Shown: positions 16,847 through 26,381, counted from the stretch's first letter. The stretch is DNA of 36,057 nucleotides from JANOBJ01 sp031411575 (GCA_031411575.1 JANOBJ010000168.1:1-36057); one strand, 5' to 3'. The notes: generated by a model from the sequence alone, not told the origin. Made by a program: numbers and translations.

Positions 16847-16860
16847 GTGCGGCTCCGCAC
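16847..16860 (-). promoter_or_regulatory. Hairpin presenting the lpxD Shine-Dalgarno
   Basis: On the minus strand GTGCG and CGCAC pair around a GAGC loop directly between the skp stop and the lpxD GTG. The GGAG Shine-Dalgarno is split between stem and loop, 9 nt before the start. It may limit lpxD translation or ribosome re-initiation. Confidence 0.4.
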
Positions 16861-16862
16861 GC

Positions 16863-17381
16863 CTAGCGGGCGCCGGAAGCGTTGAGCGCCTTGATCACCT
16901 TGTCGGTGATGTCGTGCTTGGGATTGATATAGACAGCTTCCTGCAGGATCACGTCGTACTTTTCGGCCTCGGCGACTTGCTTGACCACGCGGTTGGCGCG
17001 CTCCAGAACCTGTTGAAGCTCTTCATTCTTGCGGGCGTTCAGGTCTTCCTGGAATTCGCGACGCTTGCGCTGGAAATCGCGGTCTGAATCGACCAACTGC
17101 TTCTGGCGTGTCAAACGCTGGCTCTCCGGCAGCGTCGGCGCCTCGCGCTCGAACTTGTCGGCGGCGGTCTTGAGCGAGTTGCCAAGGTCCACCAGTTCTT
17201 TCTCGCGACGCGAGAACTCCTGCTCAAGCTTGGTCTGGGCAGACTTCGCGGTGTTGGCTTCCTTGAAGATCCGGTCGGTGTTGACGTACCCAACACGGAA
17301 CTCTTCAGCCTGGGCGTGCGACGCGACAGCCGCGAGGCCGAACACCACGATAGACCAGCATTGTCGGGAAAAATAATTCAT
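16863..17381 (-). CDS. skp: Periplasmic chaperone Skp/OmpH
   Basis: Skp is a trimeric jellyfish-shaped chaperone that holds unfolded outer-membrane proteins in the periplasm. The 172-residue protein has a signal peptide (1-25, ending SHAQA), the OmpH start FRVGYVNTDRIFKEA, and a long charged coiled coil (about 45-140) rich in K, E, R and Q forming the tentacles. The ATG overlaps the bamA stop (TGATG), so it is coupled to bamA, its functional partner. Confidence 0.95.
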   Translation of the reverse strand: MNYFSRQCWSIVVFGLAAVASHAQAEEFRVGYVNTDRIFKEANTAKSAQTKLEQEFSRREKELVDLGNSLKTAADKFEREAPTLPESQRLTRQKQLVDSDRDFQRKRREFQEDLNARKNEELQQVLERANRVVKQVAEAEKYDVILQEAVYINPKHDITDKVIKALNASGAR

Positions 17382-19678
17382 CAGAAGGAGGTACCGATTT
17401 GGAACTGCAATTTCTGGATTCTATCGCCAGCGAACTTGCGCACCGGATTGGCGATTGCGAGACGCAAAGGACCAATGGGAGACAGCCAACTCAAACCCAA
17501 GCCAACCGACGCACGCAGATCGGTGGCGGTGATCCGGTCATTTTCGCCATAGACATTGCCCACGTCGACAAACCCGTAAACGCGCAGTGTACGGTCGTTT
17601 CCAGCGCCAGGGAACGGTGCAATCACTTCCAGATTCAGGTTGACCTTTTTGGCGCCCCCAATCGACGACCCCGTGATGTCTCGCGGGCCCAAGGTGCCCT
17701 GGTCGAAACCGCGCACCGAGCCGAGACCGCCGGAGTAGAAATTCTTGAACACCGGGAACGGGCGGCCGCCAAGCCCCTTGCCGAGTCCGATCTCGCCATT
17801 GAAGGCGACGGTGAACTGCTTGTTCAGCGGCACGTATTGCTGGTACTGGTAGTTGCCGCGCAGATAACGCGCATCGCCGCCGACCCCCCACTCGGAACTC
17901 AACCGCTGGAATCGGCCTTTGGTCGGCACAAGCGTGCTGTCACGGTCATCGCGTGACCAGCCGAGAGTGAGCGGGAACGAAGTGCTGGTAAAGCCAAACT
18001 GATTGGCATAAGCCAGATACGCCGCCGGAATGTTGGTGCCGGGCTTGATCGTGGTGCGTTCGACCCCGCCCCCAAAGAAAACGGTATCTGATTCGCTGAA
18101 CGGTACGCCAAAACGCATGCCCGCACCCGAGCTCACCAGTTCGTAGTTTCCACCCTGGTCGGTGTAGGGCTTGGACGTGCGGTGATACAGATCGATCGCG
18201 CGCGAAATGCCATCGGCCGTGAAATACGGATTGATGGTGCTGAGGACGACGACGCGGTTGAACTTGCTGGTGTTGACTTCCACGCCCAGGTAATTGCCGG
18301 ATCCAAAGGCGTTTTCCTGCTTGACGCTGAAAGAAAGCGCCAACTTTTCAGCGCTGGAAAAGCCCGCGCCGAGCTGCAAGCTGCCCGTTGGCTTTTCGAC
18401 GACATTGATGTTCAGATCGACCTGATCCGGGGATCCCGGTACGTCCTGCGTATCGACGTTCACTTCCTTGAAGAAACCGAGGCGGTCAATCCGGTCACGC
18501 GACAGTCGGATCTTGTCGCCGTCGTACCAGGAAGACTCGAACTGCCGGAACTCGCGCCGCACCACTTCGTCGCGCGTGCGGTTGTTGCCGCCAATATTGA
18601 TCTGGCGGACATAGGCTCGCCGCGAGGGTTCGGCCTGCAGGACAAAGGCCACGCGGTTGTTCACGCGGTCGATTTCGGGGCGCGCTTCCACGCGGGCAAA
18701 CGCAAAGCCGAAGGTGCCGAAGTAGTCGGTGAACGCCTTGGTGGTATCGGCCACCTGGTCGGCGTTATAGGCTTCTCCCGGGGCAATGGTCACGAGCGAC
18801 TTGAACTCTTCTTCCTTGCCGAGGTAGTTGCCCTCCAGCTTGACGCCGGACACCACGAAACGCTCACCCTCGGTAACGTTCACGGCAATCGAAATGTCCT
18901 GTTTGTCTGGCGAAATCGCCACCTGGGTCGAATCAATCCGGAACTCCAGATAGCCGCGCTGCAGGTAATACGAGCGCAGGGTTTCCAGATCAGCATTGAG
19001 TTTGGTGCGCGAATACCGGTCTGCCTTGGTGTACCAGCTCAGCCAGCCGCCGGTGTCAAGGTCAAACAGACCGCGCAGCGTGGACTCGCTGAACGCCTTG
19101 TTTCCCACAATCCGAATCTCCTTGATCCTCGCCGGTTCGCCTTCGGTCACGGAAAAAGTGAGGTTGACGCGGTTGCGCTCGATCGGTGTGACGGTGGTCA
19201 CCACTTCCGCGCCGTACAGGCTCTTGTTGATGTACTGGCGCTTGAGCTCCTGCTCGGCCCGGTCGGTCAGGGCCTTGTCGTAGGGCCGGCCTTCCGCAAG
19301 ACCGACGTCGCGCAACGCTTTCTGCAGGACTTCCTTGTCGAACTCTTTCGTGCCGACAAAATCAACGCTGGCCACGGTGGGGCGTTCCTCAACGATGACC
19401 ACCAGGACATCGCCGATGGTCTCCAGACGCACATCCTTGAACAGCCCGAGTGCGAACAGCGCCCGGATGGCGGCCGAGCCCTTCTCATCGTTGTAGGCAT
19501 CGCCCACCCGAAAGGGCAGCGACGCAAAGATCGTCCCGGGTTCTACCCGTTGCAGGCCTTCTACCCGGATGTCGCGCACAGTGAAAGGATCGACTGCCCA
19601 CGCCGTATTCGCGACAAAAGCGAGTACCGCCACCGCAGCAACAGTCCGCATGCGGAAGCGTTTGAATGTTTTCTTCAT
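17381..19678 (-). CDS. bamA: Outer membrane protein assembly factor BamA
   Basis: BamA is the core Omp85 protein that folds and inserts beta-barrel proteins into the outer membrane. The 765-residue protein has a signal peptide (1-28, ending TAWA), five POTRA repeats to about residue 420 (first one FTVRDIRVEGLQRVEPGTIF) and a 16-strand barrel. The loop-6 motif is SVRGFDQGTLGPRD and the final residue is Phe (beta-signal). It is preceded by rseP and followed by overlapping skp, the conserved rseP-bamA-skp order. Confidence 0.98.
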   Translation of the reverse strand: MKKTFKRFRMRTVAAVAVLAFVANTAWAVDPFTVRDIRVEGLQRVEPGTIFASLPFRVGDAYNDEKGSAAIRALFALGLFKDVRLETIGDVLVVIVEERPTVASVDFVGTKEFDKEVLQKALRDVGLAEGRPYDKALTDRAEQELKRQYINKSLYGAEVVTTVTPIERNRVNLTFSVTEGEPARIKEIRIVGNKAFSESTLRGLFDLDTGGWLSWYTKADRYSRTKLNADLETLRSYYLQRGYLEFRIDSTQVAISPDKQDISIAVNVTEGERFVVSGVKLEGNYLGKEEEFKSLVTIAPGEAYNADQVADTTKAFTDYFGTFGFAFARVEARPEIDRVNNRVAFVLQAEPSRRAYVRQINIGGNNRTRDEVVRREFRQFESSWYDGDKIRLSRDRIDRLGFFKEVNVDTQDVPGSPDQVDLNINVVEKPTGSLQLGAGFSSAEKLALSFSVKQENAFGSGNYLGVEVNTSKFNRVVVLSTINPYFTADGISRAIDLYHRTSKPYTDQGGNYELVSSGAGMRFGVPFSESDTVFFGGGVERTTIKPGTNIPAAYLAYANQFGFTSTSFPLTLGWSRDDRDSTLVPTKGRFQRLSSEWGVGGDARYLRGNYQYQQYVPLNKQFTVAFNGEIGLGKGLGGRPFPVFKNFYSGGLGSVRGFDQGTLGPRDITGSSIGGAKKVNLNLEVIAPFPGAGNDRTLRVYGFVDVGNVYGENDRITATDLRASVGLGLSWLSPIGPLRLAIANPVRKFAGDRIQKLQFQIGTSF

Positions 19679-19729
19679 GAAAGCTGGATTTGCCGGAACC
19701 GCCGTGTGCGGCCCGCCGTTAGGGTTAGG

Positions 19730-21103
19730 TTAACCAAAGATCCGGGTCACGTCGTTGAACAGCGCGATGGACATCATGACCAGCAGCACGGCCACGCCGC
19801 CTCGCTGAAACCGCTCCATCCAGACGTCCGACACGCCCTTGCCGGTCACCCACTCCCAAAGATAATACATCAGGTGTCCGCCATCGAGGACGGGGAGTGG
19901 CAGCAGATTGAGCACCCCCAGGCTGACGCTGATCAAGGCCAGGAACACGAGGTACTGGGTCAGCCCCAGACTGGCCGACTTGCCGGCGTAGTCGGCAATG
20001 GTGAGGGGTCCGCTGAGATTCTTGAGAGATGCCTCGCCAATGACCATTTTGCCCATCATGCGCAGTGTGAGGATCGACACATCCCAGGTGCGATCAATCC
20101 CGCGCCACAGCCCTTCGATCACGCCGTAACGCAGTTTGACCATCTCGGGCGGCGCACCCACATAGGCGCCGATGCGGGCGATCCGGGTGCCGCCCTCCTG
20201 TACCAGGTCGGGCACCACACGGCGCTCGACGGTGACGCCGGCCCGGACAATTTGCCAGGTCTGCGCCAGTGCGGTCTGGCCTTGAACAGACTTGCGGATC
20301 AATTCACGCAGTTGTTGGCCATCGACTACCGGCACCCCGCCGACGGACAGCACGAGGTCGCCCTTGGCCAGGCCGGAGCGGTCTGCGGCGCTGTCGGGCA
20401 GGATGTCGCCGATCACCGGTCGGGTCCAGGGCCCGATCAGTCCGATCTGGCGGAACAGCCGGGCATCGGCATCGCGGGCATTGATCGAGCCCGTCGCCAG
20501 CACCACCTCGCGCGACGTTTTGCCCGGTGCGGGAACCACCTCCATCCGGATGTCGCGACTCTCGAGCGCTCCCTGGGTCAGCAACCAGCGCAGCCCCTCG
20601 AACGATTCCATCGGCTCGAGTTCGTCCTTGACGAAACCGGCGCGCAGGACCTGCTCGCCACCGGTCAGCCCGGCGCGCTCTGCAATGGATCCGGCCACCG
20701 GACTCGCCAGCACCGCCTTGGGCTCTTCCACACCCATCCAGTTGACGGCGGCGTACAGGAGCACGGCCAGCAGCAGGTTGGCCGTTGGCCCGGCAGCCAC
20801 AATGGCTGCGCGTGACCGCAAGGGTTGGGTATTGAAAGCCAGGTGGCGATCAGCCGCCAGCACCGGGCCTTCACGCTCGTCAAGCATCTTGACGTAGCCG
20901 CCCAGCGGCACGAGCCCAATCACAAACTCGGTGGTCTGACCGTTCTTCTGGTTTTTGGGTTGCCAGCGCAGAATGGTCTTGCCAAAACCAATGGAAAAAC
21001 GCAGCACCTTGACACCGCAGGCCACGGCTACGCGGTAGTGCCCGTACTCATGCACCGCGATCAGCAGCCCGAGGGCCACCACAAATGCCACCACGGTCAA
21101 CAT
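19730..21103 (-). CDS. rseP: Site-2 zinc metalloprotease RseP
   Basis: RseP performs intramembrane cleavage of anti-sigma factor RseA and of leftover signal peptides. The 457-residue protein has the zinc motif HEYGH (18-22) in the first membrane helix, two PDZ domains in the middle (about 120-310), and the second catalytic motif LDGGH (Asp 407) in a C-terminal membrane helix. ATG at 21103 lies 4 nt after the dxr stop, with AGGTGAGG before it. It sits upstream of bamA, tying envelope stress sensing to outer-membrane assembly. Confidence 0.97.
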   Translation of the reverse strand: MLTVVAFVVALGLLIAVHEYGHYRVAVACGVKVLRFSIGFGKTILRWQPKNQKNGQTTEFVIGLVPLGGYVKMLDEREGPVLAADRHLAFNTQPLRSRAAIVAAGPTANLLLAVLLYAAVNWMGVEEPKAVLASPVAGSIAERAGLTGGEQVLRAGFVKDELEPMESFEGLRWLLTQGALESRDIRMEVVPAPGKTSREVVLATGSINARDADARLFRQIGLIGPWTRPVIGDILPDSAADRSGLAKGDLVLSVGGVPVVDGQQLRELIRKSVQGQTALAQTWQIVRAGVTVERRVVPDLVQEGGTRIARIGAYVGAPPEMVKLRYGVIEGLWRGIDRTWDVSILTLRMMGKMVIGEASLKNLSGPLTIADYAGKSASLGLTQYLVFLALISVSLGVLNLLPLPVLDGGHLMYYLWEWVTGKGVSDVWMERFQRGGVAVLLVMMSIALFNDVTRIFG

Positions 21104-21107
21104 CGGG

Positions 21108-22310
21108 TTACCTCACCTTCGCACTTTGTAGCCTGGCTACCACCGCGGATGCCGCGGCACGCGCCTGGGCATCCAGCTGCAGCAGGTCTTCCAGCGTATG
21201 GGGCTTGGAGAACGTCATGGCATCCAAAGTTGCAAGGTTGATATCGTGAATTTGGTCAAACCGGACCGATTTTCCCAGAAATGCGGCCACCGCAATCTCA
21301 TTGGCAGCATTCAGCACCGCTGCCGTGCCGGTGGGGGCCCTCAGCACCTCCCACGCCAGCCGCAGGCCCGGGAAGCGCACCGGGTGATCCTGGCTGTCGA
21401 TGGATTCAAAAGTCATGGCCGGTACGCTGCAAAAATCGAGCGCCGCGGCGCCGGATTCCATGCGCTCGGGCCAGGCCAAGCCGTAGGCGATGGGCACCCG
21501 CATGTCGGGCGTGCCCAACTGCGCGACGACCGAGCTGTCGCGGTACTGCACCATCGAATGGATGATGCTTTGCGGGTGAATCACGACCTCAAGCTGCTCC
21601 GGCGCCATCCCGAACAGGTAGCGTGCCTCGATGACTTCCAGCGCCTTGTTCATCATCGTCGCCGAGTCCACGGAGATCTTGCGGCCCATGACCCAGTTGG
21701 GGTGGGCGCAGGCCTGCTCAGGCGTGACGTCACGCAGTGACGCCGCATCACGGGTGCGAAACGGCCCACCCGAGGCGGTCAGAATGATCTTCTCGACGCG
21801 CTCAGGCCAGCTTGCCGGGTCTTCCGGCAAGGATTGGAAAATCGCCGAATGCTCACTGTCAATCGGCAGCAGGGTTGCGCCGCCAGCTTGCACGGCCGCA
21901 AGAAACACCTCGCCACCGACTACCAGCGCTTCCTTGTTGGCAAGCAGCAGGCGCTTGCCGGCACGCGCGGCCGCCAGACACGGCGCCAGCCCCGCGGCAC
22001 CCACGATCGCCGCCATCACGCTGTCCACCGATTCATGGGAAGCTATCATTTCAATAGCATCAGATGACCACAGGACCTGGACTTTGAGCCCATTTGATTC
22101 AATTTTCTGCTGCAGGGCACGGCCGTGGGGCTCGCTCGCCATCACGGCATAGGTCGGCCGGAACTGCACGCACTGCTCGAACATCAGATCGACCCTGGTG
22201 GCCGCGCTCAATGCAAAGACTTCGATGCGGTCTGCATGCCGCGCCACCACGTCAAGCGTGCTGGTGCCGACCGATCCGGTCGAGCCCAGGATGGTGAGGC
22301 GCTGCTTCAT
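21108..22310 (-). CDS. dxr: 1-deoxy-D-xylulose 5-phosphate reductoisomerase
   Basis: Dxr makes 2-C-methyl-D-erythritol 4-phosphate with NADPH, the committed step of the MEP isoprenoid pathway and the fosmidomycin target. The 400-residue protein shows the NADPH loop GSTGSVG (9-15), NKEALVVGG, the metal site DSEHSAIFQ, SGGPFR, GRKISVDSATMMNK and HPQSIIHSMV. Its ATG overlaps the cdsA stop by 4 nt. A 66-bp repeat element supplies residues 68-90 (QKIESNGLKVQVLWSSDAIE and on) in the NADPH-binding domain, just before the conserved VMAAIVGAAG. Confidence 0.97.
   Translation of the reverse strand: MKQRLTILGSTGSVGTSTLDVVARHADRIEVFALSAATRVDLMFEQCVQFRPTYAVMASEPHGRALQQKIESNGLKVQVLWSSDAIEMIASHESVDSVMAAIVGAAGLAPCLAAARAGKRLLLANKEALVVGGEVFLAAVQAGGATLLPIDSEHSAIFQSLPEDPASWPERVEKIILTASGGPFRTRDAASLRDVTPEQACAHPNWVMGRKISVDSATMMNKALEVIEARYLFGMAPEQLEVVIHPQSIIHSMVQYRDSSVVAQLGTPDMRVPIAYGLAWPERMESGAAALDFCSVPAMTFESIDSQDHPVRFPGLRLAWEVLRAPTGTAAVLNAANEIAVAAFLGKSVRFDQIHDINLATLDAMTFSKPHTLEDLLQLDAQARAAASAVVARLQSAKVR
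22042..22107 (+). repeat. Dispersed 66-bp element, copy e
   Basis: GCTAT, 7 nt, ATAGC, 5 nt, ATGACC, 22 nt, tail ATTTGATTCAATTTTC. It lies antisense within dxr, in frame. Confidence 0.85.
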
Positions 22311-23161
22311 CGCGCGGTCAACGATGCCAGCGTCATCGCCAGCGGCAAAGTAGGCAACAGCGCATCGACCCGGTCCAGCACGCCACCGTGCCCGGGCAAC
22401 AGGCCGCTGCTGTCCTTCACACCGGCACTGCGCTTGATGAGCGACTCCACCAGATCACCCACCACGCTCATCGCCGCCATGAACACGACACCGGTCAGCA
22501 ACAGCCACCAGCCCTGATGCGCCAGGCGCGTGTACAGGCTGTCCACCTGCGCCTGCCAGTGCGCATCGGCCCAGACCCAGGCTGCCGCCAGCGCGACCAC
22601 ACCGGCCATCCCGCCCCAGACACCTTCCCAGCTCTTGCCGGGGCTGATGGCGGGCGCCAGCCGCGCCTTCGTGAACTTCAGTCCGAAGGCTCGCCCCGCG
22701 AAGTACGCAAAGATGTCTGCCACCCACACCAGAAGCAGCACTGACAGCAGAAAATTGATACCCACCACCCGCGCCTGTGCCACCGCCAGCCAGGCCAGCC
22801 AGAGCCCCAGCACGCCCACCACCAGCCTGATGCTGCGCGGAATACGCGGCCAGCCCGAGACGCCGCCGCGCAGCAGCAACGCGCCGCCGAGTACCCAGGC
22901 ACCGCCAACGATCACCCAGGCCGTGGAAACGGTTGCGGTCAGCCAGCCGGCAGCCCAGGATGCCAGGCACAGCGCCACGCAGGCGGCGCCAACTGCTACC
23001 GCTGCCGAACCGGTGGCGCCATTGAGCCGTGCCCATTCCCAGGCACCGGCTCCCATCAAGACCAGTGCAACCACGCCAAACGGCACCGGCGATGGATAAA
23101 ACAGGGCAGGCAGCAGGATAGCCAGCAACGCAACCGCGGTAATGATGCGTTGGCCGAGCAT
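22307..23161 (-). CDS. cdsA: Phosphatidate cytidylyltransferase
   Basis: CdsA makes CDP-diacylglycerol from phosphatidate and CTP, the branch point of phospholipid synthesis. The 284-residue integral membrane protein has about eight hydrophobic segments and the family signature SLIKRSAGVKDSSGLLPGHG followed by GVLDR. ATG at 23161 (MLGQRIITAVALLAILLPA) is 11 nt after the uppS stop; an in-frame extension to 23263 runs inside uppS and is rejected. The stop overlaps the dxr start. Confidence 0.96.
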   Translation of the reverse strand: MLGQRIITAVALLAILLPALFYPSPVPFGVVALVLMGAGAWEWARLNGATGSAAVAVGAACVALCLASWAAGWLTATVSTAWVIVGGAWVLGGALLLRGGVSGWPRIPRSIRLVVGVLGLWLAWLAVAQARVVGINFLLSVLLLVWVADIFAYFAGRAFGLKFTKARLAPAISPGKSWEGVWGGMAGVVALAAAWVWADAHWQAQVDSLYTRLAHQGWWLLLTGVVFMAAMSVVGDLVESLIKRSAGVKDSSGLLPGHGGVLDRVDALLPTLPLAMTLASLTAR

Positions 23162-23172
23162 GGACGGGGGTT

Positions 23173-23892
23173 TCAGGCGACCCGATGCAGCGGCGGCTTG
23201 GCCATCTGCTCGGAGGTCTTGCCGAACCGGCGCTCCCGCTGGCTGAAGGCGGCCAGCGCGCAATCCAGCTCCGCCTCATCGAAATCAGGCCACAGCCGTT
23301 CGCTGAAATACAGCTCGGAGTACGCCGCCTGCCAGAGCAGGAAGTTGCTGATGCGCTGCTCGCCGCCAGTCCGGATCAGCAGGTCGGGGTCGCGCACGTG
23401 GGCCAGCGACATGGCGCGGTCCAGGCTGAGCTCGGTGATCGGCTCACCGCTCTCGGCCAGACGGGCCGCAGCCTGTGCAATGTCCCAGCGGCCGCCGTAG
23501 TTGAAGCACACATTGAGCGTGAGCTGGGTGTTGCCGGCCGTGACCACTTCGGCCTGTTCGAGATCGGCGCTCACCTTGCGGGACAGGCCCGCCCGGTCGC
23601 CCACGAAGTGCAACTTCACTCCATCTTGCTGCAAGCGCGGTACCTCACGGGCCAGCGCCACGGCCAGCAGTTCCATCAACCCGGACACTTCGTCGGCCGG
23701 ACGGTTCCAGTTTTCAGAAGAGAACGCGAACACCGTCAGCACGGCCACCCCGCGTTCGGCGCACGCGCGTACACAACGGCGCAGCGCTTCCACGCCCTGG
23801 CGATGGCCAGCCACGCGCGGCAGGTAGCGGCGGGTGGCCCAGCGGCCGTTGCCGTCCATCACGATTGCAATGTGCTGCGGGATTTGGCTCAT
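23173..23892 (-). CDS. uppS: (2E,6E)-FPP-specific undecaprenyl diphosphate synthase
   Basis: UppS adds eight isoprene units to farnesyl diphosphate to build the undecaprenyl carrier for peptidoglycan and O-antigen. The 239-residue protein has the cis-prenyltransferase start IVMDGNGRWA (catalytic D13), FAFSSENWNRP, LNVCFNYGGRWD and the C-terminal DPDLLIRTGGEQRISNFLLW. It depends on the MEP pathway, in which Dxr, encoded two genes downstream, acts. Confidence 0.97.
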   Translation of the reverse strand: MSQIPQHIAIVMDGNGRWATRRYLPRVAGHRQGVEALRRCVRACAERGVAVLTVFAFSSENWNRPADEVSGLMELLAVALAREVPRLQQDGVKLHFVGDRAGLSRKVSADLEQAEVVTAGNTQLTLNVCFNYGGRWDIAQAAARLAESGEPITELSLDRAMSLAHVRDPDLLIRTGGEQRISNFLLWQAAYSELYFSERLWPDFDEAELDCALAAFSQRERRFGKTSEQMAKPPLHRVA

Positions 23893-23947
23893 GGTGTTTG
23901 GTTATTGGCTTCAGGTGCAGCGCATGGGTGAAAGGCCCCACGGCACG

Positions 23948-24508
23948 TCAGACAGCCATGATCTCCTGTTCCTTGCCCATGACCAGTCGATCGATTTCGG
24001 TGATGTGGCGGTCGGTAACTTTCTGGATATCGGCCTCGGCGCGCTTTTGATCGTCTTCGGAGGCCAGCTTGTCCTTGACCAGCTTCTTGACGGTTTCATT
24101 GGCGTCACGGCGCAGGCTGCGCACCGCAATCTTGGCGGACTCGCCTTCGTTGCGGACCAGCTTGGTCATTTCTTTGCGGCGTTCTTCACTCATCGCCGGC
24201 ATCGGCACCCGGATCAGGTCGCCCATGGACGCGGGGTTCAGGCCCAAGTCGCTCTCGCGGATGGCCTTTTCGATCTTCGCGCCCATGCCTTTTTCCCAAG
24301 GCTGCACGCTGATGGTGCGCGCGTCCAGCAGGGTGACGTTGGCCACCTGGCTCAGCGGCGTCATCGAGCCGTAGTAGTCCACCTGCACCGAATCCAGCAG
24401 TGCCGGGTTGGCACGGCCCGTGCGAATCTTGGCAAGGTTGTTCTTGAACGCGGCGATGGACTGGTCCATCTTCGATTCGGTCGTGGTTTTGATGTCGGCG
24501 ATCGTCAT
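23948..24508 (-). CDS. frr: Ribosome recycling factor
   Basis: RRF, with EF-G, splits the post-termination ribosome. The 186-residue protein matches the family length: a three-helix bundle starting at MTIADIKTTTESKMDQSIAA, with the conserved LAKIRTGRANPALLD and WEKGMGAKIEKAIRESDLG. ATG at 24508 has GAGGAGAAACAC before it, a clear ribosome binding site; an in-frame extension to 24592 is not conserved. It follows pyrH by 86 nt, the usual pyrH-frr order. Confidence 0.97.
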   Translation of the reverse strand: MTIADIKTTTESKMDQSIAAFKNNLAKIRTGRANPALLDSVQVDYYGSMTPLSQVANVTLLDARTISVQPWEKGMGAKIEKAIRESDLGLNPASMGDLIRVPMPAMSEERRKEMTKLVRNEGESAKIAVRSLRRDANETVKKLVKDKLASEDDQKRAEADIQKVTDRHITEIDRLVMGKEQEIMAV

Positions 24509-24594
24509 GTGTTTCTCCTCTTGCGCAACGCCCCTGCAAGCATCAGGCCTCCCTGCCGTGATGCCTCGGTTGGGCGCCGCCAGATCCGGCATTG

Positions 24595-25317
24595 TCAGGC
24601 ATAGACCAGCGTTCCTTCATCCTCGCCCAGGACGACGCGCTTGAGCGCACCGTGCTTGAAGATTGAAAAAACCTTGATCGGCAACTTCTGGTCGCGACAC
24701 AAGGCAAACGCGGTGGCATCCATGATGCCCAGGTTTTGCCGCATCGCTTCGTCAAACGTGATCGAGGTGTAGCGCGTGGCCGATGGGTCTTTCTTGGGAT
24801 CAGCGGTGTAAACGCCATCCACTTTGGTGGCCTTGAGCACCAGTTCGGCCCCGATCTCGGCACCCCGCAGCGCGGCCGCGGTGTCGGTGGTGAAAAACGG
24901 GTTGCCGGTGCCCGCGGCGAAGATCACGACCTTGCCTTCTTCCAGGTATTGCAGCGCCTTGGGTCGCACGTAAGGCTCGACCACCTGCTCGATGGCAATG
25001 GCCGACATCACGCGTGCAATCAGCCCTTGCTTGTTCATGGCATCGGCCAGCGCCAGCGCATTCATCACGGTGGCCAGCATGCCCATGTAGTCGGCCGTGG
25101 CGCGGTCCATGCCGACCGAGCCGCCGGCCACACCGCGAAAGATATTGCCGCCGCCAATCACGATGGCAACTTCTACGCCCATGTGAACGACCTCGGCGAC
25201 CTCTTCGACCATGCGCACGATGGTCGCGCGGTTGATGCCGAATGCGTCGTCGCCCATCAGGGCCTCGCCGGACAGCTTCAACAAGATGCGCTTGTGGGCT
25301 GGTTTCGGGCTGGTCAT
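24595..25317 (-). CDS. pyrH: UMP kinase
   Basis: PyrH phosphorylates UMP to UDP and is regulated by UTP and GTP. The 240-residue amino-acid-kinase-fold protein shows LLKLSGEALMG (about 12-22), IVIGGGNIFRG, and DPKKDPSA with the UMP/ATP-site residues. ATG at 25317 follows AGGAGCCCTTTC; an in-frame extension to 25437 overlaps tsf and is rejected. The 97-nt tsf-pyrH gap holds a GC-rich stem-loop without a T-run. Confidence 0.97.
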   Translation of the reverse strand: MTSPKPAHKRILLKLSGEALMGDDAFGINRATIVRMVEEVAEVVHMGVEVAIVIGGGNIFRGVAGGSVGMDRATADYMGMLATVMNALALADAMNKQGLIARVMSAIAIEQVVEPYVRPKALQYLEEGKVVIFAAGTGNPFFTTDTAAALRGAEIGAELVLKATKVDGVYTADPKKDPSATRYTSITFDEAMRQNLGIMDATAFALCRDQKLPIKVFSIFKHGALKRVVLGEDEGTLVYA

Positions 25318-25414
25318 GAAAGGGCTCCTTGGTCGGTCGTCAGTGTAATGGCCTTGTCCGAGGGACGGCTGGGTGCAACCCGGGCCGGCTCGGCCCAGGC
25401 TACTCAGGGTCGAG

Positions 25415-26335
25415 TCAGGCGCCCTTGGCGGCAGCAACCTGCGCGGCTACTTCGGCGGCAAAGTCGTCCACTTTTTTCTCGATGCCTTCGCCCACCACGT
25501 ACAGGGTGAAGCCCTTGACGGTGGTGCCAGCCGCCTTGAGCATCTGTTCAACGGTCTGCTTGTCGTTCTTCACGAACGACTGGTTGAACAGCGACACTTC
25601 CTTGAGGTACTTTTGCACCCCACCGTCGATGCGCTTGGCCACAATTTCGGCCGACTGAACCGGCTTGCCCGCGGCCTCGGCGACCTTGCGGTCTTCCTCG
25701 GCCTTGGCGGTTGCCACCGAACGCTCTTTTTCGATCAGTTCGGCGGGCACGTCGGCACTGGTCAGCGCCACCGGCTTCATGGCGGCCACATGCATGGCGG
25801 CATCCTTGGCGGCCACATCGTTGCCGTCAAACTCGACCACCACGCCGATGCGCGTGCCGTGCAGATAGGCCGCCAGCTGGCTGCCGCTGGCAAATCGCTT
25901 GAAGCGGCGAAAGCTCATGTTCTCGCCGATCTTGCCGATCAGGCCCTTGCGCACGTCTTCCAGCGTGGGGCCAAAGCCGTCCTGGCTGTACGGCAAGGCC
26001 GACAGCGCCGCCACGTCGGCGGGGTTGTGCTGGACGATCAGCGCGGCGGCGGCGTTGGCCAGCGCCAGGAAGCTGTCGTTCTTGGTCACGAAATCGGTTT
26101 CGCAATTGACTTCGAGCAGGGCACCCATGGTGCCGTCAATGTGGCTGACCACCACGCCTTCGGCGGTGATGCGGGCGGCGGCCTTGCTGGCCTTGCTGCC
26201 GAGCTTCACGCGCAGCAGCTCTTCAGCCTTGGTGAAGTCGCCATTGGCTTCGGTCAGGGCTTTCTTGCATTCCATCATCGGGGCATCGGTCTTGCCACGC
26301 AGTTCGGCAACCATGCTTGCGGTAATAACAGCCAT
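25415..26335 (-). CDS. tsf: Elongation factor Ts
   Basis: EF-Ts recycles EF-Tu by exchanging GDP for GTP. The 306-residue protein has the N-terminal UBA-like domain (1-55) with the signature LRGKTDAPMMECKKAL, then the core with EVNCETDFV and NFVAKN-like DFVTKNDSF, and two dimerisation subdomains. ATG at 26335 has GGAG 8 nt upstream. It is separated from rpsB by a terminator-like hairpin, so its level relative to S2 is probably set by read-through. Confidence 0.97.
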   Translation of the reverse strand: MAVITASMVAELRGKTDAPMMECKKALTEANGDFTKAEELLRVKLGSKASKAAARITAEGVVVSHIDGTMGALLEVNCETDFVTKNDSFLALANAAAALIVQHNPADVAALSALPYSQDGFGPTLEDVRKGLIGKIGENMSFRRFKRFASGSQLAAYLHGTRIGVVVEFDGNDVAAKDAAMHVAAMKPVALTSADVPAELIEKERSVATAKAEEDRKVAEAAGKPVQSAEIVAKRIDGGVQKYLKEVSLFNQSFVKNDKQTVEQMLKAAGTTVKGFTLYVVGEGIEKKVDDFAAEVAAQVAAAKGA

Positions 26336-26381
26336 CAGAATTTCTCCGTCTTCAGTTCAGTATTCAATTCGGTTCAGGACT

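Noticed and set aside
17382..17394. AGAAGGAGG on the plus strand at the skp-bamA junction, resembling a strong ribosome binding site
   Set aside because: No credible plus-strand gene follows; it is the reverse complement of the end of bamA.
18182..20815. 877-codon plus-strand open frame opposite bamA and rseP
   Set aside because: Spans two well-supported minus-strand genes and has the low-complexity composition of an antisense shadow.
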